Assembly: GCA_001630475.1 (NCBI GenBank)
Contig: KV419470.1
Location: 1-59,003 of the forward strand
Reading direction: 5' to 3'
DNA from: Sistotremastrum niveocremeum HHB9708
Taxonomy: Eukaryota > Basidiomycota > Agaricomycetes > Sistotremastrales > Sistotremastraceae
DNA length: 59,003 nucleotides
Within the stretch, counting starts at the first letter, position 1; the number at the start of each line of letters is the position of its first letter. Both the position numbers and the translations under genes were made by a program. A model generated the notes under the pieces. It worked only from the letters and a program-made list of their open reading frames with translations, was not told where the DNA came from and did not search any database. Positions 24,577 to 36,602 of this stretch are shown in pieces.

Positions 24577-27500
24577 TTACCGTCTCGGCACGCCAAGGGC
24601 GTTCACACGCTCGAGCAACCCCTGCACACGTCTACCCAGCTCCTGTCCTTGCACTTTCCTCTCCTGAACTTGATACGCAGGCATTTTCTTCCGAGGTATC
24701 CATCCGCGCGTCGTTCGTGCAGACACGTCGATCATGCTCACGTCCGGTGACTTGTTCTGCGATTGCGATTGCGACTGAACCTCAATTTCGGCATCGGGAA
24801 TCCCCGGGGTGTTGGCAGGTGAGAGCGTAGAGGTGGTTGGAGGGGGGTGATCAGAGGGTTGATCGACGTTGGAAGGTGGGAGACGGTGAATAGCGTTCAG
24901 CTGGGTGCGTGGTCTCGTGTTATAAACGGAGAGATCGACGACTTTGGGAGTAGCGGAGTACTGAAGTACTTCGCGATACAACAGCTTGGCCTCCGTATCG
25001 AGTTCCCGGATAGAAGGGTTGGTTTCGTCCTCCTTATCGCCGACCATGGGGACGTTTATCACATCTTCGACCTCCTTCAACTCTTCATCTTCATGATCGT
25101 CGGTGTCATCGGTATCCAGAGGAGGTGTTGGTGGGGCTTTTCGGGGGCGACCATGACGCCCTGGATGACGACGAGAAGAACGCAGCGGTGGAAGTGCCTG
25201 AATTTCTTGAAGGAAGTCTTGTCCTTTGAGGAACTGGTTTTCGGATCGCAGGAATCGGACTGTCCCGCGCAAAGCCTCGAGCTATGGATGGAATAAGATG
25301 ATTGATGACGTCATTCATACCGGGTGAAAAACTAACCTGTTCGAGCAAGTAGGATGTTTCCAGACTCGTTTCCACGGTCACAGCCGATATTTCTTGAGCA
25401 TTCGGACCTGTACCTGGACGAACAATGAGCCGCCGGTACACTCTGCTATAACCGAGCATCGATGACGTCACGCGACTTACTCTCTCGTTTCTGTCCAGCA
25501 GCAGCAGTCCGAAGCTTCATGTTCTCCTTATCGAGCGCGTCGAGATCCTTCTGGATTTGCTCGAGAGCTTCTTCGTAGGCCCGTTCCTGCTTCCTCGCCT
25601 TCGCTGCTTCATTCTCGAGTTCGCTGATCGTATCCGATTGCTTCTTAACGGTCTCCATTCGGCGTTCCATGTGCTCGATCTTAACACCCGCTTCTTGCAG
25701 GGATTGATCCTAAAAGAAGTTAGAGATGACTGATTTACGTAGTAACCGATACATAGATATGGCGTACCCGCGCTTTGATCCCGCGAACGAGCTGCTGTAC
25801 TTCTTCGCCGAGTTGCGCAACCTTGTGTTCCGCATCGACATTGATGGCGAGACTGGCTTTAATCTCTTCAACTCTCATATCCCAAGGTGCTGGACCGACA
25901 ACTGTGAAGGAATTGTGAGAAACTCGAAAGATAAATTCCGTGACAACTTACTTTTGATGACATTGCTGGCCTCCATCATAATCGGATAACAAGCATTGCA
26001 CTCGCGCAGAAGGTCGGCAAAGAGTTGCTGTACCGCATCCCATGATGTTGCACCGTCGATAGCTACCGTCGCCGCCGCAGTCTCAGCGACAAGGGAGGTG
26101 ATACTGGATAGCTCAAAGGGATGGCGCGAAGCCCGTACATCATTCAGATATAGTCCGGCCTTTTGAGCGAGCTGGACAGAAGGTCAGCGTGGATCGAGTT
26201 AAAGCATAAGAAGCACACCTCGATAGAGAAGTTGAGAGCTTTAGAAAGAGCATTGCTCAAAGCCTGTAATTGGGGGAGGATATCAGGTTTCACCGCCGAT
26301 GACTCTCCGAGAAGCCCTTCGATTCGAGTGACGATTTTCCTATCACACGAATTAGTCTGTTATATAGCCGGCTGATAATACAATACGCACCGAGCAACGT
26401 TCTTCACACTTCTACAATTCTCTACCAATCGCTCGAGAGGTTCGAAGACCACTTCGTTCGGATCCATATCGCCAAACTGTAAAACAACATCACGATCATT
26501 GAGAACCGCAGATAATGATGTCTTCGTGAGCAGCATCGCGGCCGAGAACATGTCGAGGTCGTAGTCGATCGATTGAGCGATGTCAGCTGCACGTTCGCCG
26601 AGATCCCATTCGTAGCCAGAGAAATAGGCTTCCGAAAGGTGATCGAATTGCGCGAGAATCCTAATCAAATCGTAGTCAGTTTCGATAATTAATCAGAATG
26701 AGTTGCGACTTACTTGGCAACATCGGCAACACACTCCATCTCGCGGAACTCATTCCTTCTCAACAGATCAATGTGCATGTCAATCCTCTTCTCTATCCCC
26801 ACAAGATCGCCCAGCAACCGTCCCATCCCCAGGAAAGCATCAACATCGCAATGCCGCAGAACTGCGGCGAAGCGCCGGGCTTGACAAGCAAGATGGGATA
26901 TTCGGGTTCGCATCTGATGGATTTACATGTATCAGCTATCCGTCAGATCCCTTGAGAGAACAGGAGGTGAGACTTGCCTCGCATACACCGACAACGCCTT
27001 CCGTAACTTCGCCTCCAACACCACTGACTCCCTTTGCGTCTGCGCTTTGCCCGGCACCAGTCAAATTTAATATTCCGGGTAATCCCCACACCTCCCCAAC
27101 CACTTCGCCTAGCACCTCCGCCTTCCTTCCGACTCGTCCGAACCATGCATAAACCTTAACGCATTCAAGATCTTCCTTAATCCATAATTCAGGTAAGAGG
27201 GGATCTTGAATAGATAGAAGTTCTTGAGCTTCAAGGAGAGAGATGCGGGTAAGATGGAGATCGAGAGTCTTTGAACGATTCTTAAGGGCTATGGACTGGA
27301 GTTTAAGATTGGCGGAGTGGATGGATGACAAGTGAGATTGGGCGGCGAGGGTGGACGATTGCTGAGTTGCTGATTCGTGGCGGAGGGCATCAAGGGAGCT
27401 GAATTATACGAGTTGATGATGAGCATTGAGTAGGGACACAACGGATGGGGGAGCATACCTCTGCAACGATGTAACTAAGTCCCGGAATTGCGTAATCGTA

Positions 27501-29645
27501 TTTTCGTAATCCAATATCAAGTCTTGCAGTTCTTGGATCTTTCGGGCTTGTTCTCCGGTCCGTAGTTCGTTCTCATCTACGGCATGTCGCATTAGCAGGA
27601 TCTCGACGTCACGAACTTTGGATCCAGGGTACACACCAATTTCGGCTTGTAGCGCTTTCTCCGTCTCAACATGTTGTTCTTCGATCTCATCGGAAAGCTC
27701 CTTCAAAGCCTCGAGCTCCTCGATATTAATTCTCATGTCTTCGATTTTCTGCGAAATTGGTTCCAAATGAGCCCTCGGACGATTGGGTCTGCGTCGAAGA
27801 ACTCACCTCGCCAAGCATAAGATTTCGCTCCGTTAATTGCACCAGCATCTCTTCCGCGCCAAGGGCATCATCAAGCTGCTCCTTCAATTCTTCGATTTGT
27901 TCGTCGGCGGACTGAAGGCGTGTTAATGCCATTTCGTATTGCGCTGCTAATCATCAGTATTTCGGTCGGGGATGAGAGCACTTGGGAAAGTACCGTGAAG
28001 ATCATCCACTCCGGCTAATTCGCGTTCCAGCTCCATAATTTGGCGTCGTTGGTCGGCTTCGGTTTGTTGCGAGAAATCGCGCACTCTAGGGAAATCATTT
28101 AATTATCGGCTTCCATCAGGGGTGAGATAACGTACTTGATCAGCGCTTCTTTCAATCGCTCGTTGTGTTTCTCTAGCTGGACGATCTTGATACCCATCGC
28201 AGCAGATCCGGGACCATCATCTCCGCCTCCGCCTCCAGCATCATCCCCGCCTTCCGGACGTTCAGGACCATCCCCACCTGCTGCATTTATCTTCTCTTTC
28301 AAACTTGCGAGCTCGATCTCGACGCTTTCTAACCTCTCCTTCAGGCTCTCCACATCTGATTCGGCTGCTTCGGCGCGTTCTTCGGCCATCTCCTTATCGA
28401 GCGTGGCCATTTCGAGTTGATCAGATGAGTCTGTGAGACGTGATTCGGTGAGCGTAAGGAGTGACTGGGAGTCTGCGAGGGAACGCTTCGTTGTTTGAAG
28501 CTCGGACGCGAGAGATTGTAATTTGGCTATACGCATGAGCAATCAGTATCGGGCTACGGAGATACGGAGGGCTATATAGAGTAGTACCTTGAAGCTTCGG
28601 ACGAATCGCAACGAAAGATTCTGCTTCGGATAATCGGGTCTCGAGTTCGCGGACATGACGAGTATCTTCGGTTCGTTTGGTTTCGAGGACGCGAATCTTC
28701 GCTCGGAGTTCTGTCAATTCTTGATCTCGATTGAGTCGCTGCATGCGCGTTAATATATAACGGTATCCAAAAGAGACAATACTCACTGATAGCGAAGATG
28801 CTGGTCTTGAAGGAGGAGATTCATCCTTATCAAGAGGGCTTGGAAGAAGCGGTGATGAGGGAGAAGGTGGAGGTAAAAGAGCACTCGAAGAGACGCTCTC
28901 TGTGGCTGATAGGGCAGAAGGCGAAGAAGTTCTCCGTGGAGAAGCCGTAGTGAGACTGATCTCTGGTTTCTCCAGTCGCTCGGGTTTGTCGATTCGTTCA
29001 GGTCTCGCTAAAAGACGTGACGAGGAGGATGAACCTGCAGGTATCGCAGGAGGTACTGGAGAGGGTGTTTGTGTTGGAGGAATTGGGGTGTGCGGTTTCG
29101 AAGATGGTCGCGACAGGCTCGGTGTGACGCGTGCGCTTGTGAGTGGTTTCGCAGGAGACGCAGCGCGGGAAGATACGGAAGCAGAGGTGCTGGCTGCTGA
29201 TGAAATGACGGAGGAAGGTGGATGTGCACGTATTGAAGGTGTGCGCGATATGCTAATTGATTGACTGGACGTTCGGTGGTGTCCGAGCCGGGGCTGGTCA
29301 TGAATCAGATAACAAGCAAACCAGGATAAGAAGACACTAACTCTTGTCGCTCCAGGAGTTGGAGGAGGCGCCAGCTATATCGCTCATGAGTATGTCAATG
29401 GCTTCCTCATATGCCAGAAGGCTTACCACTTTCACCTGACTGGGTCGCACGAAGACGCCGTAGTTCATGCGACATGAGAAGTACTGAACGCCAGCAACAC
29501 TCCCATCGTTCTTCCCCTTGGGCTCTTCAAGCTCAATCCCAACCCATTTTCCAGCCGCAAATGAGGTAGAACCAATAAACCTAACGACTCCCACTCCGGG
29601 CGGAACAGAGACTTTCGCACCGACGGCTGGCTCGACGACGCTCAT
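24577..29645 (-). CDS. NIP100: Dynactin large subunit p150Glued
   Basis: Microtubule- and dynein-binding subunit of dynactin, needed for nuclear migration and retrograde transport in hyphae. The ATG at 29645 starts a CAP-Gly domain: [48 protein letters not shown] Ser/Pro/Ala-rich basic linker follows (about 28.80-29.34 kb). A long coiled coil comes next (28.8-27.4 kb; [40 protein letters not shown]) with a Gly/Asp-rich break ([20 protein letters not shown]), then a globular alpha-helical region and a second coil (25.4-25.7 kb). The protein ends ALGVPRR, with TAA at 24577-24579. About a dozen short introns are present. Total length is in the 1,200-1,300 residue range typical of p150. The reading frame appears intact throughout. 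Confidence 0.93.
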
Positions 29646-31752
29646 AATTTTGCAGAACGTGCAACTAAGAAGAAGAAAGTGTTATCAGGAAAGGATTAAG
29701 ATTATAACATATAGAATAAACGATAGATGGTGAAGTCTTGACGCGTTTTGGGCGGGAAGCGTGGATGGGTGGTTGTTTATGCTTGTTTGCAAATCTACCT
29801 TCAAACGGCATCAGTTGGGGCGCCTATTTACCGCGATGTTTCTTCGAAGCGTCATCCACACGGGCCTACACGCGTAGAGACTGAACGGCGAGAGTCAGGA
29901 TCCTACAGAAGCATGGTTTCTGGCCCGCTGATGTCTTCACATTCTCAACCAGGTATTCATTTCTACTCCGTTTGCGCTCCCTCGCTCCAAGACTCCCGGA
30001 TCAAGACTCTAATTTGATATGTAGGTGGTACTGCATCCTGCGTCGAGATTGTTTCATCTACCCTCTTAATGAAACATTTTGGATGGATAAAATACATATC
30101 GGCTAGAACTCTATATGGGTTAGATAATGTCGAAAATTCTCACACGTCGCTCTGCGGTTCTGGACCGGGACCGGTAAGCATTTCTTTGCGAATTGCGTTC
30201 AAGTTTATGAATCGATACTCAGTTGATAATGATTTTTAAGATCCCAACCCGATATACTTTCGGGACTCCGCGCGACTCTCTCGCGAGCTCGGTCATCCGG
30301 AAACTCAACAGACGGATGCGACGAATTGAAGCCAGTGCAACGGAGCGGAGCTGGAAAAGCATTGATCCAGATCCTATCTGGTCGCAAGTGAAATGGAAGT
30401 GCTTGTCCACTTCTTTCCACACGTCAATGAGTGGATTTACGCGTGTTCTGTCATCCTCATGCGGAGATGCTCTCGGAGCTGACACTTCGGAAGACAATGA
30501 CGGCGCAGGTTCTAAAATTAAAATGTGCGTTAGTTCCAACACTTAGCTAAGATTTCGTTACACACTTAAAGTAAACCGGGGATGGGGTTTAGCTTAAATC
30601 ACAGGAGAGTGATGAAGCTGGTCAACTTCTTTCTGCCTCGACGATCGCGCTCGGACCAACAACCGACCATTCATCGTTCGGTCGTGATCTCTGATTTTCA
30701 ATGTGGGCGCCCTCAATCTTAGTTGCTGACTGATACTGACGTGATACCTGTCATGTGCAGCCAGCCAAAGACAGGACCATCGAGAACTCAAATGAGTTTA
30801 GGTAGCGACTGGACTCACCGAGATTGAATGTCATGGCAAGTCACCCGTACACTTCCATGCTTCCTATAAGCCGTATGCGGGGCGTATTCCTTCAAACGCT
30901 GGACATTGATAACGGCCGATAAGTGCAGGAACCTCCGAATCAGAAGATCAAACACGTCGTACCTCTCAAACGAGATCTGGCAGCTATAAAAGGGACGTCA
31001 GAAGCCGGTTCGCATATCGTGCCGGAGAGGACTCAGGGTCGGAAAGAAGATGATCAATCAACTGTGGCTTTTATCTAGAAGGGGTGGCGGACCTCTCATC
31101 AGAGATTGTACAGGAAACACTAGGCAGGTATGCTCACTTGGAGCCGGCGTCTATCAGTGCAGATCGGTAAGCAAGGAGCCCTATGACCGTTTATGGTGTT
31201 AGCTTCACTGATAGAAGCGTAGCTGACAAAGACGATCTTCAGGAGGCTTCCGCTATCGAGCGATCCAACTGGTTGTGAGTGCCTTCAGACTCTTTGATCC
31301 AGTGATTGCCCAGTGAGTTCTTCCGCGGTCTCAATGGAAAAGGACCGTCATGGAGTCCTGATGTTTAATGACAATGATCACTCGAAAGGATGGATGCGTA
31401 TGCAACAGACACTGGCTCCATATGCACGAAAGTACATACGACTTCTTGAACAGTCCGGATTCGTCTCGGGGATCCGACATCGATCGAACTGAGGCTGAGT
31501 AAGCGCTGCTCAATTCTACGACTTAGCAAATCCCAAGTACCGCAAGTCATTCTTCCCATCATACGACGACCTGTTCCTGACCCTTCTACCTATGTTACAA
31601 CCCCGACAAATGGACGCTAATTGAATTTACAACAAAAGTACACCTACTAAAGAGTGAAAAGATCAGATTACGATATATCAATACACTTCAAATAGCTGCG
31701 CGGATGGTACGTATATATCACAAAGACGAGTGTATGAACTGATCATGAATGC
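29646..31752. other. Intergenic with possible degraded gene
   Basis: The first 200 bases are the dynactin promoter. From about 30,800 to 31,490 the plus strand shows several coding-like blocks in different frames: HGKSPVHFHASYKPYAGR, then VVPLKRDLAAIKGTSEAG, EGVADLSSEIVQETLGRY and MQQTLAPYARKYIRLLEQ. They are separated by stops and not joined by convincing splice sites, so this may be a decayed or poorly modelled gene. No family was recognised. Otherwise empty. Confidence 0.35.
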
Positions 31753-33258
31753 TTAAAATATAGTGTGAATCCGTTTATACCATTTTACGGTCTCCTTTAA
31801 TTGATCACTTGGCCCTTGCTCAAATTCGACGTCGAAACTTGGGAGAATGCCGCTATCCTCCAAGAGTTGCAAAAATATGCATTCATTGGTTGTGAGAGAT
31901 GCGTACAGCGCGTGAGGTCGACTTCTCGATATGTCAGATTACAGAATGACAAACCGATTGAATACTCACGACCAAAAACTCGGCTTCGTCTCGCTGAAAC
32001 ATTGAACGACACCCGCGTCGCCAAGATCGGGATCTGCTGACCAGAACCCCCAAGGTGTCGGCGGCAACCTGTGCTCATCCAGTGGTCTTCTAAAGAAATA
32101 AAGTGTATGAGTTTCTTGGGTGTCTATCTCTATTGCCTCTTCCGGAACGGTAATTCGTGAGAATAATTCATCCCCCACTTCGCAAACTAACGAAAGCATG
32201 AATGAGAGATTTGCCAATAATTCTGAAAAAATACAAACCGAGAGAAAGTTCAGCTGGAGATATATTTGCCTTCCTCGATATCGCCAGACAATGCATGAGA
32301 ACATATCGGTCAAAATGTATTGGAGATGACGAATAAAGTTGGCTTCGAACAACAATGTTCGATCCCGGGCTTGACTCTATTGCATACCTGGACTCCGTGA
32401 GCAATGAGCATGGGTAGGGCTAAGACAGTCACGAATTGAACATACCGTTGATACATTCCGACTTGATCCCCCTGAATATATCGGTTCAGACCCTCGATAT
32501 ATAGTGTCGGAAGATGGGTCGGGTGAGGCAAGTTCAAGTCCAGACCATGAACAATCGGTATGGGGTTCCAGTGCATTGATCCAGGCTCCGTGTCGGCAGT
32601 AAAATAACCGATCGAACAGACGGGAGGGGGGCCCGATTGGACGATATTAACTTCAATCGGTTGAGCGGGTCTGGTGCGAATCCATGCGTCTACGAAAGTG
32701 CTCAGGTGATCTAGGCTTGGGGTTCGTTCTAGATTATTAAAGCAAAGAGATAGATAGTCATAGTCGCCCGAGTGATCCTCGAGAGTCCACCTCGAGTAAT
32801 AATCCTCGTCTTCGATGACGTAAGTTACTCATTATTGGACGACAACGGAAGGATGCATTACCGTCGGAATTGATGAACTAGAGAAGTTAGAGGGGCGCAT
32901 ATTTTCCCATAAAACTGAGATACCTGGTTGTAGCACTTCCATGCTTGGTTCGATGATTCATGGATATCGTGATTCAAGAGGCCCAAAGCTCCGACCGTCA
33001 CATTGAGGTTTTGGGGGTGGAGAAGTATATCCGATCTCTAAGTAAGAATTAGCGGAAACTGTACTTCTAAAGTGATCAAGAGAAAATTTACGTTACCACT
33101 CCATGAAGTGTCCATACTCATCAAGTATACGAGAGCAGTCTGTCGCAATATTTCATTAAAATGTGAGGTATCCTCTGAATGTATTTTCTCACAGAAACTT
33201 CCGCAGACTGGGGTTCCGAGGCGGGGCATGAGACATGCCCAAAATATTCAACTACTAA

Positions 33259-33266
33259 ATATTCAC
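33259..33266. repeat. Candidate target-site duplication, left copy
   Basis: ATATTCAC immediately left of the inverted-repeat element; the identical 8-mer lies immediately right of it at 36595-36602. An 8-bp duplication would suit hAT- or KDZ-type DNA transposons, but eight bases could also match by chance in this AT-rich flank. Confidence 0.45.
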
Positions 33267-33270
33267 AGGC

Positions 33271-33413
33271 CAGGCAGATTGAAAGAGGCACCTCGGAGGG
33301 GGGTTCGTGCCTATGGGCAGTCCTTGGAGCGATTAAGCGAGGATGGGCAAGCCCTTCGGCGAAACTCCTCGCTTAAGAGTCCGGGGTGTGGGCAAGCCCA
33401 AATGGGCTTGCCC
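33271..33413 (+). repeat. Left terminal inverted repeat
   Basis: Contains CAGGCAG, the GGGGGGTTCGTGCC block, and three subterminal 10-mers at 33345-33354 (GGGCAAGCCC), 33390-33399 (GGGCAAGCCC) and 33404-33413 (GGGCTTGCCC). The last two form a hairpin-capable pair, GGGCAAGCCC-AAAT-GGGCTTGCCC. Confidence 0.7.
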
Positions 33414-33635
33414 ATTGCGATGTGGACGTCGGGTATGCTCTTCAAGGACGGACTTCTCGACTCACGAGAGTAGGCACGGGGTCACGGGATTAACGCAATA
33501 GTCAAGCGAAGGCAGCGTTGTCCAAACCGAATCTTTGACCGATCAAACATAAATCAGTAGCGCATAAATAGAGTATAAATTGTATATTGGTTGATCAGTA
33601 CTTGAGAGCACTCATAGTTGATTGCCTACAGACAA

Positions 33636-34594
33636 TCAATCAAGAGAGAGAGAGATTTGGATCGCTGAGGTCAACATCATGCCAGTGACTGCGAACAAGA
33701 TCCGTGAACGGTTCAATGTGATATTGATCAAAAAATGGCCTTGAAAGGCCATCCGAAGTGCAGTGGACTTGTCCAATTCTAGAGTCACATGATACGTCTC
33801 GTCTTGATGAATAGTCTCTGATCTTGATTCATGAAAGACCGACGTCAACGATCTTTCGAGAAAGAAGGACAATATAAATGCCAATGACGTGGCCAATGGC
33901 GGAGGACGTGTGATGGATTTGAGAACGTAGTGTAGCTCGGAATACCAGGAGAACAAGAATCAGCATTGCGAAGGTTGAGAGAACGGGTAGAGGATGCCTT
34001 GGATATAAATCTAACACACGAGCCAGCGGGAACGTGGACTTTGGCGTAGCAGTGTATGACTGACAAGGAAATGACCATCCAAATTTGAAGACGATAACGA
34101 AAGCGGTGCTGTGAGTTGACGTTGAATAGCAGCAACAGGTACGGAGCCGGGGTTCAGAACTAAGAATCGGGCAAGCGTTCAGTCAAAATGAGGTGGAAAA
34201 GCTGGAGAAGTGATCTAACGACTACGGAGGGTCGATAGACTCCATATTTCGTCTGACGCGACGCACCTAAGTAGGATCGCCGCAAGTCGTTCGCCTGGAG
34301 GGGTCGTTTACAATTCTTGATGTTTGAGAGGGACAAAATTCAAATGTTTTGCTTGCGGGATCGGAAGGAAGGAAGCTTGGTATACTGCTATCGTCGGTCG
34401 GTTTTGAGTCATATCACCATAAGTGAACACTCACCACAGTCCGGAGAGTACACGCGGAAGACAAACGGGTGTTGGTTTGATGTTTTGGAGCATTAGAAAT
34501 CAGTCGTCATCCGTCGTGATCCGCCCAGTCGGGGTGCGGATAAAGCAAAGATGTACGCTAGATTGGCTGCCAAAGAAGAGAGATAAAGCTGCAT
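33636..34594 (-). CDS. Possible multi-exon membrane protein inside the element
   Basis: Minus-strand coding-like segments. A possible start at 34594 reads MQLYLSSLAANLAYIFALSA, signal-like. A middle segment reads LLLLFNVNSQHRFRYRLQIW then MVISLSVIHCYAKVHVPAGS. The last exon continues into VFHESRSETIHQDETYHVTL and ends RILFAVTGMMLTSAIQISLS at 33636. Several hydrophobic helices are present. I could not build an unbroken model across 34.15-34.55 kb and recognise no family. It could be cargo captured by the element, a gene older than the inverted repeats, or a pseudogene. Confidence 0.3.
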
Positions 34595-36386
34595 GACTTG
34601 GAGAGATTAATGGAGAATCTGAGAGGCTATTGATAGAGTAGAGTGCGAGGATAGATGGCGAAATGGCACATGGGAATGCAGTTGACGTGCAAGAGTGCTG
34701 TGGAAATTCAGTGTTATCAAAATGTTGCTATAAAGGGCCGTAAGCTTCAGCGAACGAGTGAGATGATAGGGGATGTCTGACGCACCATGGCTTGTGCTGC
34801 AATGTACTAGGTTCGGTAACGACGCTCAGTCTCAGCTTTCCCGTCATATCCGATTCCAAGTGTCCCGTATAGACCTCCGAGTCTTTGACTACGTGATTAC
34901 AACTGGAGGTGACTTTAGTCGGGTGAAAATATCCGAGCACTTATTGCGGCTTCATTTATCTGAGTTCACCATTCAGACGCATCTGTTCTCTTGTAGGTAT
35001 TCTGTACCAATGACCCATGATATGCGGGTGATTAGGGAACGAAAGACAACGCAGAACAGGAAGCAATACACCTTCGTTCTGGTCGCACGACTTGTGACCG
35101 GTATCTCCGAGCATTATACATCATTGAAATATGTTTTTGTGTGTTGCTGTAGGTAGCATCATTATGGCCGTGCTGAGGTGAGACGCGAGGTGCTGGTCAG
35201 GCGAAACCAAGCCTGAGGACGAAACTGTTTTTCGAAGGTTGCCAGATGTGCCAGTTTCGTCAACTTCATCGCAGCATTCCAGCGATATATAGTCTGTCGC
35301 ATGTTGCTGGATAACTTAGAGCCGGGGAAAGTCGTTTGGGACGGGTGATGATGATCTACAGCTCGTGGTGGAATAAGCGCACATCAAAGCTTTGCGCGCT
35401 TATTCTCTGCTCGCTCAGGCTCCGGATCCAATGGATTTTGCGCTCTCCGGGCTCTGGCTCGTGAGGCTAGAAGCTTTCGACTAGAACCGAACCATACACT
35501 GTCAGAATAACGACACAATGATAAGCATTGCTTATACATCAGGGTATTGGAGTCACTGCTCATCACCACTTGGTGCTCCCGCTCAGCACACATCTCAGGT
35601 CTACCAATATCCCTAACGGTCAAGCCGATGTCTTAGGTGTCACCCTTTCATTCGCCGCTTTCAATTCTCTCATAAATGACGGGAAATCGTATAATATATT
35701 GGGGACTCTAGTGGACCAGCATCCGATCAATGAGAGGAAGTCTACGAATTGGTGATGGAAAGGAGTCAGATCTCCCAAGCGCGACATCTCCTCCAAAGTG
35801 CGCCGTCCGATCATTCTACACATCGCTATGCACTTATTGCGATCTATTTGGCTTGCTTATCGTTCAAACCAGTATTCTGCTCTCCCGCTCCTCCTCGAAA
35901 CCGCCCTCCGTCATGCTGTCCGGCTATGAGAACCCGATTACCCACTCTCGTTTTCTTTCTCATTATTGTTCCTGTGGTCTTCTCAACTCCCATCCACCTC
36001 GGCCTTAAGACATCTGCTGCCATAAGAAAGTCATTGTCGTCGTGAGTTTCATAGCCATTATGCCGTTTCCGTCGGCAGTCCTCTGACTCCTCTCCCTGCG
36101 CGGCTTCCTTCTGTTGCTGTCTACGGCCTCCGTCTCTCATATGCGCAGTCATTTCGAAGAATAAATAGGCAATGCCATCGCCAATTGAACACTTCTATTC
36201 AGTGGTACGATACAAGCCTGAGTGACAAGAAATACAAAGCGAGGCCGAAACGCCCAGGTCCTTTGTCGGCAAAGCCTCAAGCAGATACAACACAACATAT
36301 AGTTCCAAATAAACGAAATCCGGAAGGATATTCGTCTCGAGTCGACACGTCAAGAATTGATCTTCTGGGAACTCCCAACCAAAGTT
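34595..36386. other. Interior of the insertion, no clear gene
   Basis: Frames of 60-130 codons on both strands (for example 34773-35156 plus, 35844-36152 minus) lack motifs and splice context. There is no DDE, RNase H-like or helicase signature. This absence is the main reason to call the element non-autonomous. Confidence 0.4.
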
Positions 36387-36594
36387 GGGCATGCCCAATG
36401 TATCTACAGTAGGGCTGTCAGCGGGGAACGGCGTCGAGAGCGGAAAGGGCATGCCCAAGGTGAGGCAGGGGTCTTGAGTTTCGCCGAAGGGTCAACATCG
36501 ACGGGAGGGCTTGCCCAGTACTCCCTCGCGAGGCCTCTCCTGCCCATGGGCACGAACCCCCCTCGCAGGCCCCAAATTTGGTCTGCCTGTATTG
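36387..36594 (-). repeat. Right terminal inverted repeat
   Basis: Carries GGGCATGCCC at 36387-36396 and 36447-36456, GGGCTTGCCC at 36507-36516, the palindrome TGCCCATGGGCA, the inverse of the GGGGGGTTCGTGCC block, and terminal CTGCCTG. It is similar to the left end over about 130 aligned bases with gaps. Confidence 0.7.
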
Positions 36595-36602
36595 ATATTC
36601 AC
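36595..36602. repeat. Candidate target-site duplication, right copy
   Basis: Second copy of ATATTCAC. Removing 33267-36594 together with one copy leaves the kinase frame open across the junction, which fits insertion into an exon. Confidence 0.45.

Larger units (their letters stand above)
33267..36594. mobile_element. 3.3-kb inverted-repeat element, no transposase seen
   Basis: Bounded by imperfect inverted repeats of about 150-200 bp. Outer matches are CAGGCAG at 33271-33277 against CTGCCTG at 36583-36589. An inner 25-bp block, GAGGGGGGTTCGTGCC followed by (T/C)ATGGGCAG, is shared by both ends. CCCTTCGGCGAAACTC at 33352-33367 is inverted at 36476-36491. Both ends carry repeated 10-bp palindrome-like motifs (GGGCAAGCCC, GGGCATGCCC, GGGCTTGCCC). 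ATATTCAC flanks it on both sides. No transposase frame (DDE, RNase H, helicase) is recognisable inside, so it looks non-autonomous or gutted. It carries a probable membrane-protein gene on the minus strand. A GGGCATG...CATGCCC palindrome at 33224-33240, just outside the left end, leaves the exact boundary open. Confidence 0.65.

Noticed and set aside
28902-29264. 120-codon plus-strand frame inside dynactin
   Set aside because: It is opposite the Ser/Pro-rich linker of p150; Gly/Glu/Arg composition is the complement of that low-complexity DNA.
33345-33413. Repeated GGGCAAGCCC units considered as a CRISPR-like or REP array
   Set aside because: Eukaryotic context, irregular spacing, and the motifs recur at the other end in inverted order, which fits transposon subterminal repeats.
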